A stretch of 64,000 nucleotides of DNA from Fen-1273 sp963748405 (GTDB taxonomy: Bacteria > Bacteroidota > Ignavibacteria > UBA10030 > UBA6906): positions 1 through 64,000 of the forward strand of contig CAVVIT010000003.1 of NCBI GenBank assembly GCA_963748405.1, in the 5' to 3' direction. Under the pieces are notes generated by a model. It did not search any database. It had not been told where the DNA came from and saw nothing but the letters and a program-made list of their open reading frames with translations. Below are positions 25,551-34,640 of this stretch, piece after piece (positions within the stretch are counted from its first letter, which is position 1; every line of letters begins with the position of its first letter). A program made the position numbers and the translations under genes.

Positions 25551-27893
25551 TTACCGGCCGAATGTGTCCTTGATGATCCTGAGCGCCGGCGAAGCGCCAG
25601 AAACGGTGAGTGACCTGTGGCGGACGGGGAATTCCTCGCCGGGTATCCACTCCCCCGCCCTCCCGCTGTTGGTGTACTTGTACTCCACTTCTGTCCCCGC
25701 GGGAACCGCGATCCTGAGCGACCAGATCCCGTCACCCGCCACCGAGTCTCCTTCCAGGCCGTCGTCCCTCATGGGAACGACGTTGGGTTTCCAGTTACCG
25801 AGCTGCGGAAGGTTTCCGGCGATGAAGATCGACGTCGCGACGCGCATGCCGCGGGCGTCGCAGAGAAAAAGCACCTGCGCATCTCCGGCCGTGCTCCTCG
25901 CCATCACTCCCTGGGAGGCGGACGCCGTGTGCTCATCGGCGATGATCGGCGCAAACCCGGGGGAACGGATAGAGGACCCGGCCTTCCCGGCGAACGCGTA
26001 GATGTTCTCGAGATGGATGAGGTACGCGGTATCGAAGGGTTTGTCCCCTCCCGGCGCAGTCTGGTCGTCGCCGTACCACCAGAACCAGTCCGAGCCCTCG
26101 GCGGCGTACATTTCCTCCCAGGCCCGCCAGGCGTACCAGGCGGGCGATCCCGCCCCGGGGGGCGCGGCGGAGGGATCCGGGCGGCTGAGCCCTGAGGCAC
26201 CGAGGTCCGTCCGTGCCCGGAGCAGGTACTCCCAGGCCAGGTTCTCCTCCTTCTCCCCGATCCACGTGTCGTAATTCGCGTTGATCCAGGATCCCGGCCA
26301 GAGATTCTTCATCGGGGGCTCCTGCATGACGGGATGGGGAGGTATCCCCCTCGACGCGTTCCCGCGGATGTATTCCATCGTCGTCGTCGTGATGACCCGC
26401 TTCTTCGCGTAGAGGCCGGTCAGTTTCCTGTAGAGCGCGCCGATGAACTGCTTGCCGTCCATGTCTTTCGCATAGTGCTCCCAGGCGTTCTCTCCGTCGA
26501 GAATCACCGTGAGAAGGAGGTCGTCCCCGCCTGCGGCGGGGGCCCGGGAGAGCACGGCCCGGATGAAATCCTCCGCCCCCTCCTCTCCCGTGTAGTTCTG
26601 GTAGGTGAACCCGATCCTGTCCGAGAGATCCGTGTCGCGGAAGACGAGCGTCAGCCATCTCCCCCCTCCCGCCGGGAACCTGTACGGCGTCGTGTTCGGC
26701 GCACCGGGGGGGTCGGACTTCGCGAGGATCTTCACGTCGCTCGCGCACCACGTGATGCCGTTGTCCGCGAACACGCGGAGCACGCCCTGTGAAAGGGCCC
26801 CCTCGCCGGGCCACATCCCGTCGGGGGGATGGCCGAAGACGCCGCGGAAGAGGGAGACCGCCTTTGCGACCTGGGCTTCCGCGTCCGAAGGGAACGAAAA
26901 CCGGGGCGGGAGGGAATCGGACGGCTGGCAGACCCGCGCGACGTCCGAATCGTCGATGAGCGGGAGTATCGGGTGCGTGTACGGGGTCGTGACAAGTTCC
27001 ACCTGTCCGGTTCCCCCGCCTGTGGAGAGCGACCGGTGGACGGGGACGATGTTCGACATCACCCGGTACGCCTCGACGACCATGCGGACGCAATCGGCCT
27101 GCGTAACCTTCCTCTTCAGCACGAACGTCGAGTCCGGCCTGAAGGAGACATAGCCGCTCAGGTCGCACACGGTCCCGTCCGGCATCGTCACGGGCCCCAG
27201 GAGAAAATCGGGATCGAACTCTGACAGGTAAAACCAGAACGTAACCTCCCGGAGCTCCTGCACGGTGAACAGGCCGTCAGGGCCGCCGCCGGAGGGCACC
27301 CTGTCCCGGAGCGCCCTGTACTCCGGAAACCGGGCGATCTGGACATCGGAGACGCCGAACGCGTTCCACGGATTCCTGTACAGGAAGTCCCTGTCGCGCG
27401 CGTCGAACGTCGATGCGTCCCGGAGCGCCAGATCGATCCAGGGGTCGGTCTTCCCCTGCCAGCGGGAAAGGAATCCGGCGACGTCCATCGTACCGGTGCG
27501 GAGGTCGATGTACGGACCGAGCCGCCCCAGGTAATACTCGCGGAGCTGGAGGAGGAGCGTGGAGGTAAGATTGATCGTGCAGTGGACGTCCGGGTACTTT
27601 TTCAGCACCGCCGCCATGTCGTAGTAGTCCTTCGTCGCGTGCGTGCGGACCCAGGGGCCGGAAAGCTGATCGAGCGCCGGGTTCACGTACAGCGGCTGGT
27701 GCTGGTGCCAGATGATGTTCAGGTATACCGGCTTCGCACCCGGGGACTCCGGGTACACGTCGTGCGGGTTCCCGGCCGGCTGGGCCGTGCAGAGCAACGA
27801 AGAACAGGAGGCCGCAAGGAGCATCGCCGCACGCCTCCTCGATCGCCAGGCACCTCGGGTCCTGAGTGTGTCGCGCCCGGGGGGGATTCTCAT
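25551..27893 (-). CDS. Secreted GH57 amylase/amylopullulanase-like enzyme with C-terminal starch-binding module
   Basis: About 780 residues. Conserved region 1 is WHQHQP near residue 60. The region 3 nucleophile is Glu364 (GMWPGEGALS) and the region 4 acid is Asp466 (ILDGENAWEHY), all as in GH57. The last 110 residues (ATSIFIAGNLPQLGNWKPN, VEYKYTN) form a CBM20-like starch-binding domain. The N-terminus is Arg-rich then hydrophobic, consistent with export. An internal ATG at 27824 has a good AGGAGG sequence upstream and is an alternative start. It would hydrolyse alpha-1,4 and perhaps alpha-1,6 links of malto-oligosaccharides in the periplasm or outside. Confidence 0.9.
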   Translation of the reverse strand: MRIPPGRDTLRTRGAWRSRRRAAMLLAASCSSLLCTAQPAGNPHDVYPESPGAKPVYLNIIWHQHQPLYVNPALDQLSGPWVRTHATKDYYDMAAVLKKYPDVHCTINLTSTLLLQLREYYLGRLGPYIDLRTGTMDVAGFLSRWQGKTDPWIDLALRDASTFDARDRDFLYRNPWNAFGVSDVQIARFPEYRALRDRVPSGGGPDGLFTVQELREVTFWFYLSEFDPDFLLGPVTMPDGTVCDLSGYVSFRPDSTFVLKRKVTQADCVRMVVEAYRVMSNIVPVHRSLSTGGGTGQVELVTTPYTHPILPLIDDSDVARVCQPSDSLPPRFSFPSDAEAQVAKAVSLFRGVFGHPPDGMWPGEGALSQGVLRVFADNGITWCASDVKILAKSDPPGAPNTTPYRFPAGGGRWLTLVFRDTDLSDRIGFTYQNYTGEEGAEDFIRAVLSRAPAAGGDDLLLTVILDGENAWEHYAKDMDGKQFIGALYRKLTGLYAKKRVITTTTMEYIRGNASRGIPPHPVMQEPPMKNLWPGSWINANYDTWIGEKEENLAWEYLLRARTDLGASGLSRPDPSAAPPGAGSPAWYAWRAWEEMYAAEGSDWFWWYGDDQTAPGGDKPFDTAYLIHLENIYAFAGKAGSSIRSPGFAPIIADEHTASASQGVMARSTAGDAQVLFLCDARGMRVATSIFIAGNLPQLGNWKPNVVPMRDDGLEGDSVAGDGIWSLRIAVPAGTEVEYKYTNSGRAGEWIPGEEFPVRHRSLTVSGASPALRIIKDTFGR

Positions 27894-27903
27894 CGCACTG
27901 TCA

Positions 27904-30900
27904 TCATTTCGCCAGGACCATTTTCTTCGTGTTCACAAACGATCCGGCCTGGAGCCTGTAGAAGTAGACGCCGCTGGAAAGCCGGGAAGCGTCGAACGTC
28001 TTCGTGTACGTTCCCGCGGGCTGGAACCCGTCGACGAGCGTCGCCACAACGCGGCCGAGGACGTCGTACACCCTGAGCGTGACGGTCCCCGAAGAACGGA
28101 TCTCGTACGCAATCGTTGTTGCCGGGTTGAACGGGTTCGGATAGTTCTGGCCGAGCCCGTACTCACGAGGAACAGCGGCGATCCCCCTGTCCGCGATGCC
28201 CGTGAGGGGGGGAAGGACCAGCGTATGCGGGACGTTGTCGATCACGTAGACGGCGGAACCGTACGCCGGGAGAGTGACTTTGAGCGTATCGACCCCTCCC
28301 GTGAACATGACCGGCTGCGTCGCGTTGCTGTTGTAGAGGTCGGTCGCAACGTACGACGTGCCGTCGGAGAGCCCGACGAACTGCGCGGGGTTGGCCACCG
28401 AGAAGAGAATGACGTTCGCGGTGTGGGGCGTGCCGTCGACGTTCGCCACGACGAGGCCGTTCACTCCCGGGTACGGGCGCGAATACGCGTAGACGCCGGC
28501 AACGTCGGCCCCCACCCGGACCATCGTCTGCGTGGAGAAGCAGGGATACTGTTTCTTGATCTGGGCGAGCTTCTGATAGTGGGGCATCAGGATGAGTCCG
28601 GCCGGGTCGGTGAAGTCGACGACGCCGCGGCGCCGCACGTCGAAATCCGCGATGCCGGGACCGCGGCCGACCTCCTGTCCCGCGTAGACCTCGGGCATCC
28701 CCACGGCGAGATTCACCGCGGTCGCCACGGGCATCGTCCGCGCGCGCGCGGTGGCGGCGTCAGGCGCCCCCGAGGAATACAGGTAGGCGATCCTGTCCTG
28801 ATCCTGGTTTTCGAGGAACCGGAGGAAGTAGGAATTCTGTCCGGGGACATATCCCATCCCCGGCCCGGTGGCCCCGTTCCTGAGACTCGCGTCGAGCGAA
28901 TTCACCCGGAGCCCCGCATCGACCGTCCAGAGACTCGTCGCCTCCACCGTCCCCATCAGGTTCCAGTCGTACGCCTCGTCGAGCCCTCCCCCCTGGTCCG
29001 CATAGTTCACTTCCGTCCCCGTCCCCGTCCCGGCCGTCTCGCCGAGGATGGCGATGTCGGGGCGTATGTGCTTCAGCGCCGCGCGCACAGGCACACCCAT
29101 TTCCCCCTCCCCCCCCGTCCCGCCGTTCGCCCTTGAGTGGGGACCCCAGTACACGTCGAACCGGAAGCCGTCCGCGCCGATCGAGCGGACCCAGAACTTG
29201 TAGACGTCGATCATGTACGCGCGGGCGTCGACGTCGGCCCAGTTGTAGTTCAGGAGGGCGTCGCTGAACCCGTTATAGTAGACGAACCCGTCGGATGTCA
29301 TCGCCTGCGTGAGGTTGCCCGTTCCCAGGAACTGGTGCTGGTAGTACGTCCAGTATTGGGACGCCGTCCCGTACGTGCGGGCGTCAAGAACGAACGGGTG
29401 GGACGAGCTCGTATGGTTCGGCGTGATGTCCAGGATCACCTTCATCCCGAGCGCGTGCGCCTGCGCGATGAAGTTCTTCATGTCCTGGTTCGTCCCGTAC
29501 TCCGGGGCGACGGTGTAGAAGTCGACGATTTGGTATCCCGGTCCCGGGCCGTTGTTGATCGGGTCCCTGTTTTTCATGACAGGGAGTATCCAGAGTATGT
29601 TGTACCCGAGAGCGGCGATCCTGTTCAGGTCCGGCAGGGCCGCGTTGATCGTCCCGGCGGCGGTGTGCATCTTGAAGAACATCGTGTACATGCGCCCCTC
29701 CCTGACCCAGCGGGGGACGCTCGCCGTCGTCGCAATGCCGATCGGCGGCGTGGGTCCGAGCGTGAAGTAGTTCCGCGTGGTGTCGCTGTTCCCGCTCGTG
29801 TCCGTGGCGACAAGGGAGAAGTAATACTCCCCCTGGACCGAGGGGCGCGCGACGGTGACGACCGCGGAGGTGTTCCCGTTGATCCCGCCGATCGCGGCCG
29901 GGTTCGACGGATCCTCGCCCCAGGCGTAGTGCAGCGTCCTCCCCGTGTCGGGGGAGGTGCTCCCCGTCGCCTGGAGGTCGATCGACCCGTGGTCGTTGAA
30001 CGTGATGAGCGCGTTCGGGATGTGATTGACGATCCGCGTAAACGACACGGGGGAGGACGAAACGGTCGTCCCCGACGAGTCGGCGAGCGCCCTGAACGTG
30101 TTCAGTCCCTCCGCGAGGGGGACAACGGCGCTGAATTTCCCGGAGGCGACGGCGGCGGTCGTCGAGTCGGTCGCGTTGCGGACGATCGTCACCTGCGTCA
30201 CGGTCGTCCCCTGCACGACGCCGTAGAGCGTCCGCTGTGTCGTCCGCGTCGCATAGCCGCCGGGGTTGGTGATCTGGACGTACCCGCTCGCCGTGTGAAA
30301 CGTCGCCGTGTCGCTGTTCGTGCCTCCCGCGGCGCTGGAGGCGATAATGATGAGCGTGTGCGCGCCGTTGGCGAGCGGCGATGTGAGCGTGTACGACACC
30401 TTCCGCGCAACCGGGTCGAACGACGCGCCGATCCCGGCAATCGTCGTGCCGTCGACGATGAACCTGATGCTCGACGTATCCACGGAGGAGCCGACTTTCG
30501 GAAACACGTACGCGGTGAGCGTGGGGGTGGCCGTCGTCACCACGGGTTGTAGCTGGTTGGGGAGGAGCAGGTAGATGACCGGATCCTTCGCCACGATGTA
30601 CGAATTGCCGTTGTCGGCGGCGTTCACGTGGGGATTCAGGGGATCGGCGGGCCAGGACCCGGTCGTCCCGGCCGGGAAGAATTTGTACTGCCACGTCCCG
30701 TGGAGCGTCCCCGTCGGATTCCCGCCGACGGCGAGCCGGGTCGTTTTCGTCCAGACGCCTCCCAGCCCCTCCGTCATCGCGTACGCGGCGTTGGTGTTGC
30801 TCCATCCTTCGAAGTCCCCGACGAGGTTCACGCCGGAGGCGGAAGGATTCGTGTACCGGAACGTCACGTCGGTGCTGTCCTGCGCGCGCGAAGGCGCGGC

Positions 30901-30948
30901 AAGGAGGACGAGTGCGGCGGCGATCGCTACGAGGTTCGTTCTCTTCAC
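27904..30948 (-). CDS. Secreted GH13 alpha-amylase with T9SS C-terminal sorting domain
   Basis: 1014 residues. Signal peptide (MKRTNLVAIAAALVLLAAPSRA), an N-terminal CBM48/E-set-like module (about 25-115), Ig-like modules (about 130-380), then the GH13 barrel: region I DITPNHT, nucleophile Asp598 (GFRFDVYWG), acid Glu637 (ILGETAG), third Asp716 in ENQDQDR, where the usual His is Gln. The last 85 residues carry NYPNPFNPATTIAYEI, VYDVLGRVVATLVDG and STKKMVL-like text, a type A sorting domain for the type IX secretion system. The enzyme should be displayed on or released from the cell surface to attack starch. One base separates it from the GH13 gene upstream. Confidence 0.94.
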   Translation of the reverse strand: MKRTNLVAIAAALVLLAAPSRAQDSTDVTFRYTNPSASGVNLVGDFEGWSNTNAAYAMTEGLGGVWTKTTRLAVGGNPTGTLHGTWQYKFFPAGTTGSWPADPLNPHVNAADNGNSYIVAKDPVIYLLLPNQLQPVVTTATPTLTAYVFPKVGSSVDTSSIRFIVDGTTIAGIGASFDPVARKVSYTLTSPLANGAHTLIIIASSAAGGTNSDTATFHTASGYVQITNPGGYATRTTQRTLYGVVQGTTVTQVTIVRNATDSTTAAVASGKFSAVVPLAEGLNTFRALADSSGTTVSSSPVSFTRIVNHIPNALITFNDHGSIDLQATGSTSPDTGRTLHYAWGEDPSNPAAIGGINGNTSAVVTVARPSVQGEYYFSLVATDTSGNSDTTRNYFTLGPTPPIGIATTASVPRWVREGRMYTMFFKMHTAAGTINAALPDLNRIAALGYNILWILPVMKNRDPINNGPGPGYQIVDFYTVAPEYGTNQDMKNFIAQAHALGMKVILDITPNHTSSSHPFVLDARTYGTASQYWTYYQHQFLGTGNLTQAMTSDGFVYYNGFSDALLNYNWADVDARAYMIDVYKFWVRSIGADGFRFDVYWGPHSRANGGTGGEGEMGVPVRAALKHIRPDIAILGETAGTGTGTEVNYADQGGGLDEAYDWNLMGTVEATSLWTVDAGLRVNSLDASLRNGATGPGMGYVPGQNSYFLRFLENQDQDRIAYLYSSGAPDAATARARTMPVATAVNLAVGMPEVYAGQEVGRGPGIADFDVRRRGVVDFTDPAGLILMPHYQKLAQIKKQYPCFSTQTMVRVGADVAGVYAYSRPYPGVNGLVVANVDGTPHTANVILFSVANPAQFVGLSDGTSYVATDLYNSNATQPVMFTGGVDTLKVTLPAYGSAVYVIDNVPHTLVLPPLTGIADRGIAAVPREYGLGQNYPNPFNPATTIAYEIRSSGTVTLRVYDVLGRVVATLVDGFQPAGTYTKTFDASRLSSGVYFYRLQAGSFVNTKKMVLAK

Positions 30949-30949
30949 G

Positions 30950-32452
30950 TTATTTCTCTCCTTCCAGGACGACGCCGGAGTGAGCCGGAACCGTCACGAT
31001 GAGTGAATCTCCCCCCGGCACGAACTGAACTCCTTCACCGGGCCAGATCTGATTCCACGAGCGGACGGCGGGTGCGTTCCGTGCGGGGATCGCCGCGCGG
31101 AGGTCGTTCTCCCCCCGGTTCAACACGATGACCGCGGCGGAGGATTTCTCCTCCCGTGCGTATGCATACAGGCCTCTCCCGTCGTCGACGGCGAGCGTGA
31201 CGAATCCTCCCCGCCGGAGGACGGGAAATTTCCTCCGGAGTCCGATCACCGCGCGGGTGTAATCGAGCATCCCGGCATTCTGCAGCGAGGGATCCCAGAC
31301 CATCGTGCCGCGGCAGCCGGGATCCTTCCCTCCCGTCATCCCCACCTCGTCGCCGTAGTAGAGAGAGGGGGCGCCGGGATATGTCATCTGGAAGAGAAGC
31401 GCGAGCTTCCAGAGACCCGCGTCGCCGAGGCAGAGCGTGAGGAAGCGCTCCGTGTCGTGGCTGCCGAGAAGATTGAACATGGCGAACGTGACGGCCGGAC
31501 CTTCCGCGAGCCTGAGGCGGGCAAGGTCGGCGTCGAACCGGGAAACGGCGATCTTCCCCGACGCAAAGAAATCGATGCACGCGGAGCGGAACGGGTAGTT
31601 CATCACCGCGTCAAACTGGTCTCCCCGGAGCCACGGGGTCCCGTCGTCCCAGATTTCGCCCAGGATGTACGCGTCGGGCCGGATGGATTTCACGAGCCGC
31701 CGCCACTCGATCCAGAACTCGTGCGGGATTTCGTTCGGGACGTCGAGTCTCCATCCGTCGATGCCCGCGGCGAGCCAGTGGCGCGTGACGTCGAAGAGGT
31801 ACTGCCGCACGCCGGGGTTTGACGTCATCAGCTTCGGCAGGCTCCCGAACCCCCACCAGCACTCGTAATTCGGCCTGCTGACGGGACCGACGGGGTAGCC
31901 GTGCACGTTGTACCACCCCGCATAGGGGGAGTGCGCGCCGTTTTTCTTCAGGTCGGCGAACGCGAAGAAATCCACACCGGTGTGATTGAACACGCCGTCG
32001 AGTATGACCCGGATTCCCCGTGCGTGGCAGGAATCCACGAGCTCCCGGAAGAGGGCCTCGTCGCCGAACGCGGGATCGATCTTCAGGTAGTCGCTCGTGT
32101 TGTACTTGTGATTGCTCCGCGAAGCGAAGACCGGATTGAGATACAGGGCGTTGACGCCGAGCGACGAAATGTAGTCCAGCCGGTTCAGTATGCCGCGGAG
32201 ATCTCCGCCGAAGAAATTCCCCGGCGTGGGGGTTCCCCCCCAGGCCCGGGTTCCCGGAGGATCGTTCGCCGTGTCACCGTTCGCAAACCGGTCGGGAAAA
32301 ATCTGATAGAAGACAGCGTCCTGCACCCATCCGGGCCCGAACGATTGCACCTGTGCGGAAGCAGGAAGCGGCTGCGCAGAGCCTGCGAGCGACAGAGCAG
32401 CGATGAGTGTCATTTCACGAACAACATTCTTCAACAGATGTCCTGCGCGCAT
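30950..32452 (-). CDS. Periplasmic GH13 alpha-amylase/neopullulanase-like enzyme
   Basis: 500 residues with a likely signal peptide (start to about residue 34). The catalytic triad is intact: Asp237 in GWRLDVPNE, Glu266 in ILGEIWDD and Asp333 in GSHDTERF, with region I DGVFNHTG. YQIFPDRFANGD near 49-60 is typical of the cyclomaltodextrinase/neopullulanase group, but the N-terminal domain of that group is missing and there is no sorting domain. It probably hydrolyses malto-oligosaccharides in the periplasm. It is the first gene of the operon, with a promoter at 32501-32529. A start at 32413 is possible but gives a poorer signal peptide. Confidence 0.92.
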   Translation of the reverse strand: MRAGHLLKNVVREMTLIAALSLAGSAQPLPASAQVQSFGPGWVQDAVFYQIFPDRFANGDTANDPPGTRAWGGTPTPGNFFGGDLRGILNRLDYISSLGVNALYLNPVFASRSNHKYNTSDYLKIDPAFGDEALFRELVDSCHARGIRVILDGVFNHTGVDFFAFADLKKNGAHSPYAGWYNVHGYPVGPVSRPNYECWWGFGSLPKLMTSNPGVRQYLFDVTRHWLAAGIDGWRLDVPNEIPHEFWIEWRRLVKSIRPDAYILGEIWDDGTPWLRGDQFDAVMNYPFRSACIDFFASGKIAVSRFDADLARLRLAEGPAVTFAMFNLLGSHDTERFLTLCLGDAGLWKLALLFQMTYPGAPSLYYGDEVGMTGGKDPGCRGTMVWDPSLQNAGMLDYTRAVIGLRRKFPVLRRGGFVTLAVDDGRGLYAYAREEKSSAAVIVLNRGENDLRAAIPARNAPAVRSWNQIWPGEGVQFVPGGDSLIVTVPAHSGVVLEGEK

Positions 32453-32500
32453 TCGGCGTGATCATCGGATCCGGGGAGTGAGAACGAGGCTGGTTGACAA

Positions 32501-32529
32501 ATAATACTGAATCACCGGGGAAAAAGCAA
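32501..32529 (-). promoter_or_regulatory. Promoter of the alpha-glucan operon
   Basis: On the minus strand, TTGCTT (32524-32529), 17 bases, TATTAT (32501-32506). The start codon at 32452 is about 40 bases beyond the expected start point. It is the only good promoter seen ahead of the nine-gene operon. Confidence 0.55.
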
Positions 32530-32563
32530 CGGAGGTGAACGGACCGTCCGCCGCCGCCGGCGA

Positions 32564-32577
32564 TCTTCCATGGAAGA
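32564..32577. promoter_or_regulatory. Palindrome in the divergent control region, possible regulator site
   Basis: Perfect 14-base palindrome TCTTCCATGGAAGA. It shares the CTTCC/GGAAG arms with the lacI-region operators (49752-49767) but the central spacing differs, so binding by the same repressor is uncertain. It lies upstream of both the glucan operon promoter and the SGNH promoter. Confidence 0.35.
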
Positions 32578-32587
32578 AGTTCCCGCT

Positions 32588-32615
32588 TTGATTCCTCGGA
32601 CGGACGGTTTATATT
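32588..32615 (+). promoter_or_regulatory. Promoter of the first SGNH/TPR gene, near-leaderless
   Basis: TTGATT (32588-32593), 16 bases, TATATT (32610-32615). The ATG at 32616 touches the -10 box and would precede the transcription start, so the ATG at 32622 is the likelier start codon, on a leaderless or almost leaderless mRNA. Confidence 0.55.
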
Positions 32616-32621
32616 ATGCGC

Positions 32622-34628
32622 ATGTCACCAGCGCAGGGCACCGCCACCGATGACCCCGTCCGGGGTCTGAAACGACGCATATTCGCCGTCGTCACGCTCT
32701 TCATTCCCGTCGTCCTTCTCGGCGCACTCGAGCTCGTCCTGACGATCTTCCACTACGGCGGCGACCTCTCCCTCTTTACGCCGGTCGAGGTCGCCGGGAA
32801 ATCGTACCTCGTGATGAACCCGGGTGTGGGGAAGCGGTATTTCCCCGGCACGGAATTCACCCCCGCGACATCGCTCGATGCGTTCGAGAAGGAGAAGCCC
32901 CCCGGGACGTACCGCATATTCTGTCTCGGCGGGTCGACGACCGTCGGTTACCCGTACTGGTTCAACGCCGCGTTTTCGACGTTTCTCCGGTACAGGCTCC
33001 GCGCCCTCTTTCCCGACCGCGCCATCGAGGTGATCAACCTCGGCATGACTGCGACGAACAGTTTCACCGTGCTCGACATCGCGCGCGATCTTGCGCAGGC
33101 GTCGCCCGACCTCATCCTCGTGTACGACGGCCACAACGAGTTCTACGGCGCACTCGGCGTCGCCTCCCGCGAATCCCCCTCGGGCGCCCGCTGGCTCACG
33201 GACCTCTCGCTCCGGCTCCTCCGGTTCCGCACGTACAGGCTCCTCAGGGACGCCTACCTCGCGGCTGCGGGCGTTTTCCCGGGCTCCCACCCCGGAGACG
33301 ACCGCGGAACGATGATGGAGCGGCTCGCGCGGGGCGAGAACATTCCCATGGGAAGCCGGCTGTACAACGAAGCGCTCGGCACGTTCGGGGAGAACATCCG
33401 GGCCCTGCGCGATCTGTGCAGGGCGCGGGGGATTCCGCTCATACTCGGCACGCAGGTCTCCAATGTGCGGACGCAGCGCCCGTTCGTTTCGCTCCCGCGC
33501 AGGGGGCTGACGGCGGCGGAATCTCAGGCGTTCTCCGCTGCATACGGCGCGGGGCTCGATTCGCTCCAGGCGGGGCGTCCGGCGTCCGGCAATCCCCTGT
33601 TCAGGAGGGCGCTCGCGGTCGACTCGCTCCGGGCTGATGCCGAGTTTGCGCTCGCGCGTTGCCTGGACTCGACGGGAGACATCAGCGGCGCGCGGCGCGC
33701 ATACGTGAGGGCGAGGGACCTCGATCAGCTCCGGTTCCGTGCAAGCTCGGATTTCAACGCGGCGATACGGGCGATGGCCGGCGAGACGAACGTCGCCGTG
33801 GCTGACATGGAAGCGTTATTCGCCGCCGCATCGAAGGACTCCATCGTCGGCAACGAGCTGATATTCGAGCATCTCCACCCGACAGCCCGCGGATATTTCC
33901 TCATGGCGAAAGCCTACGCGCAGGCGATGGAACGGATCGCTCTGCTGGCTCCCGAACCGGAGTGGCGGGCGCGGGACACGGTATCGGACGACCGGCTCTG
34001 GAACGAGCGCCCGCTCTCCGCGATCGACGACCGGATGGCCGGACGCAAAGTCGCCATCCTCACGTCGGGCTGGCCGTTCCGCGACGGGGTGCCCGTCGTG
34101 GACGCCGTCAGCGCGGCGGACACGCTCGGGCAGATCGTCGAGATGGTGACCCGTTCGCGCTGGAGCTGGCAGAGGGCACACGAGGAGGCGCTGACGTATT
34201 ACCGCACGAGGAAGGAGTGGGGCGCGGTCGAGCAGGAATACAGGGTGATCATCAGTCAGACGCCGCTGGACATACAGCCGCAGCTCGCGCTCGCCCACTT
34301 CTACCTGGAGCGCGGGAGGCTCACCGATATGCGGGACGTCATCGCCCGGACGCTCAGCGTCGAGCCGACGAAGCTCGCCTACAGGGCGCTCGGCGACCTT
34401 GCCCTGCAGTCCGGGCATCCGGCGGAGGCGATCACCTATTACCGGTCGCTGGGGACGTTCCCCCAGGAGAACGGCGAGAAGCTCGAGAACGGATACCTGT
34501 TTTCGCTCGCCTTCGCGCAGGCAGGAGCACGGGACAGCGCACTTGCCCATCTCGGGGCGCTGCTGGCCCTGAAAGCCGACTACCCTCCCGCCCTCGAGCT
34601 GCAACGGCGGCTCACGGGGACACACTGA
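32622..34628 (+). CDS. Membrane-anchored SGNH/GDSL hydrolase with TPR region, copy 1
   Basis: About 668 residues. One N-terminal transmembrane helix (about 20-43), then an SGNH-type hydrolase: Ser105 in CLGGSTTVG, block III GHNEFYG, and His419 in FEHLHPTARGY. A TPR-like insert interrupts the hydrolase (about 300-380), and the C-terminal third is TPR-like (LALAHFYLERGRLTDM). SGNH enzymes usually act on acyl or acetyl esters of glycans or lipids; the target is unknown. It is paralogous to the gene at 36639, and an inverted foldase gene lies between them. The start is set by the promoter at 32588-32615. Confidence 0.8.
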   Translation: MSPAQGTATDDPVRGLKRRIFAVVTLFIPVVLLGALELVLTIFHYGGDLSLFTPVEVAGKSYLVMNPGVGKRYFPGTEFTPATSLDAFEKEKPPGTYRIFCLGGSTTVGYPYWFNAAFSTFLRYRLRALFPDRAIEVINLGMTATNSFTVLDIARDLAQASPDLILVYDGHNEFYGALGVASRESPSGARWLTDLSLRLLRFRTYRLLRDAYLAAAGVFPGSHPGDDRGTMMERLARGENIPMGSRLYNEALGTFGENIRALRDLCRARGIPLILGTQVSNVRTQRPFVSLPRRGLTAAESQAFSAAYGAGLDSLQAGRPASGNPLFRRALAVDSLRADAEFALARCLDSTGDISGARRAYVRARDLDQLRFRASSDFNAAIRAMAGETNVAVADMEALFAAASKDSIVGNELIFEHLHPTARGYFLMAKAYAQAMERIALLAPEPEWRARDTVSDDRLWNERPLSAIDDRMAGRKVAILTSGWPFRDGVPVVDAVSAADTLGQIVEMVTRSRWSWQRAHEEALTYYRTRKEWGAVEQEYRVIISQTPLDIQPQLALAHFYLERGRLTDMRDVIARTLSVEPTKLAYRALGDLALQSGHPAEAITYYRSLGTFPQENGEKLENGYLFSLAFAQAGARDSALAHLGALLALKADYPPALELQRRLTGTH

Positions 34629-34640
34629 CGAAGAAGCGAT

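Noticed and set aside
27824..27893. The start of the GH57 enzyme at 27824
   Set aside because: AGGAGG upstream is attractive, but these bases also encode Arg-Arg, and the shorter protein would lose the positively charged part of its signal peptide. Left as an alternative.
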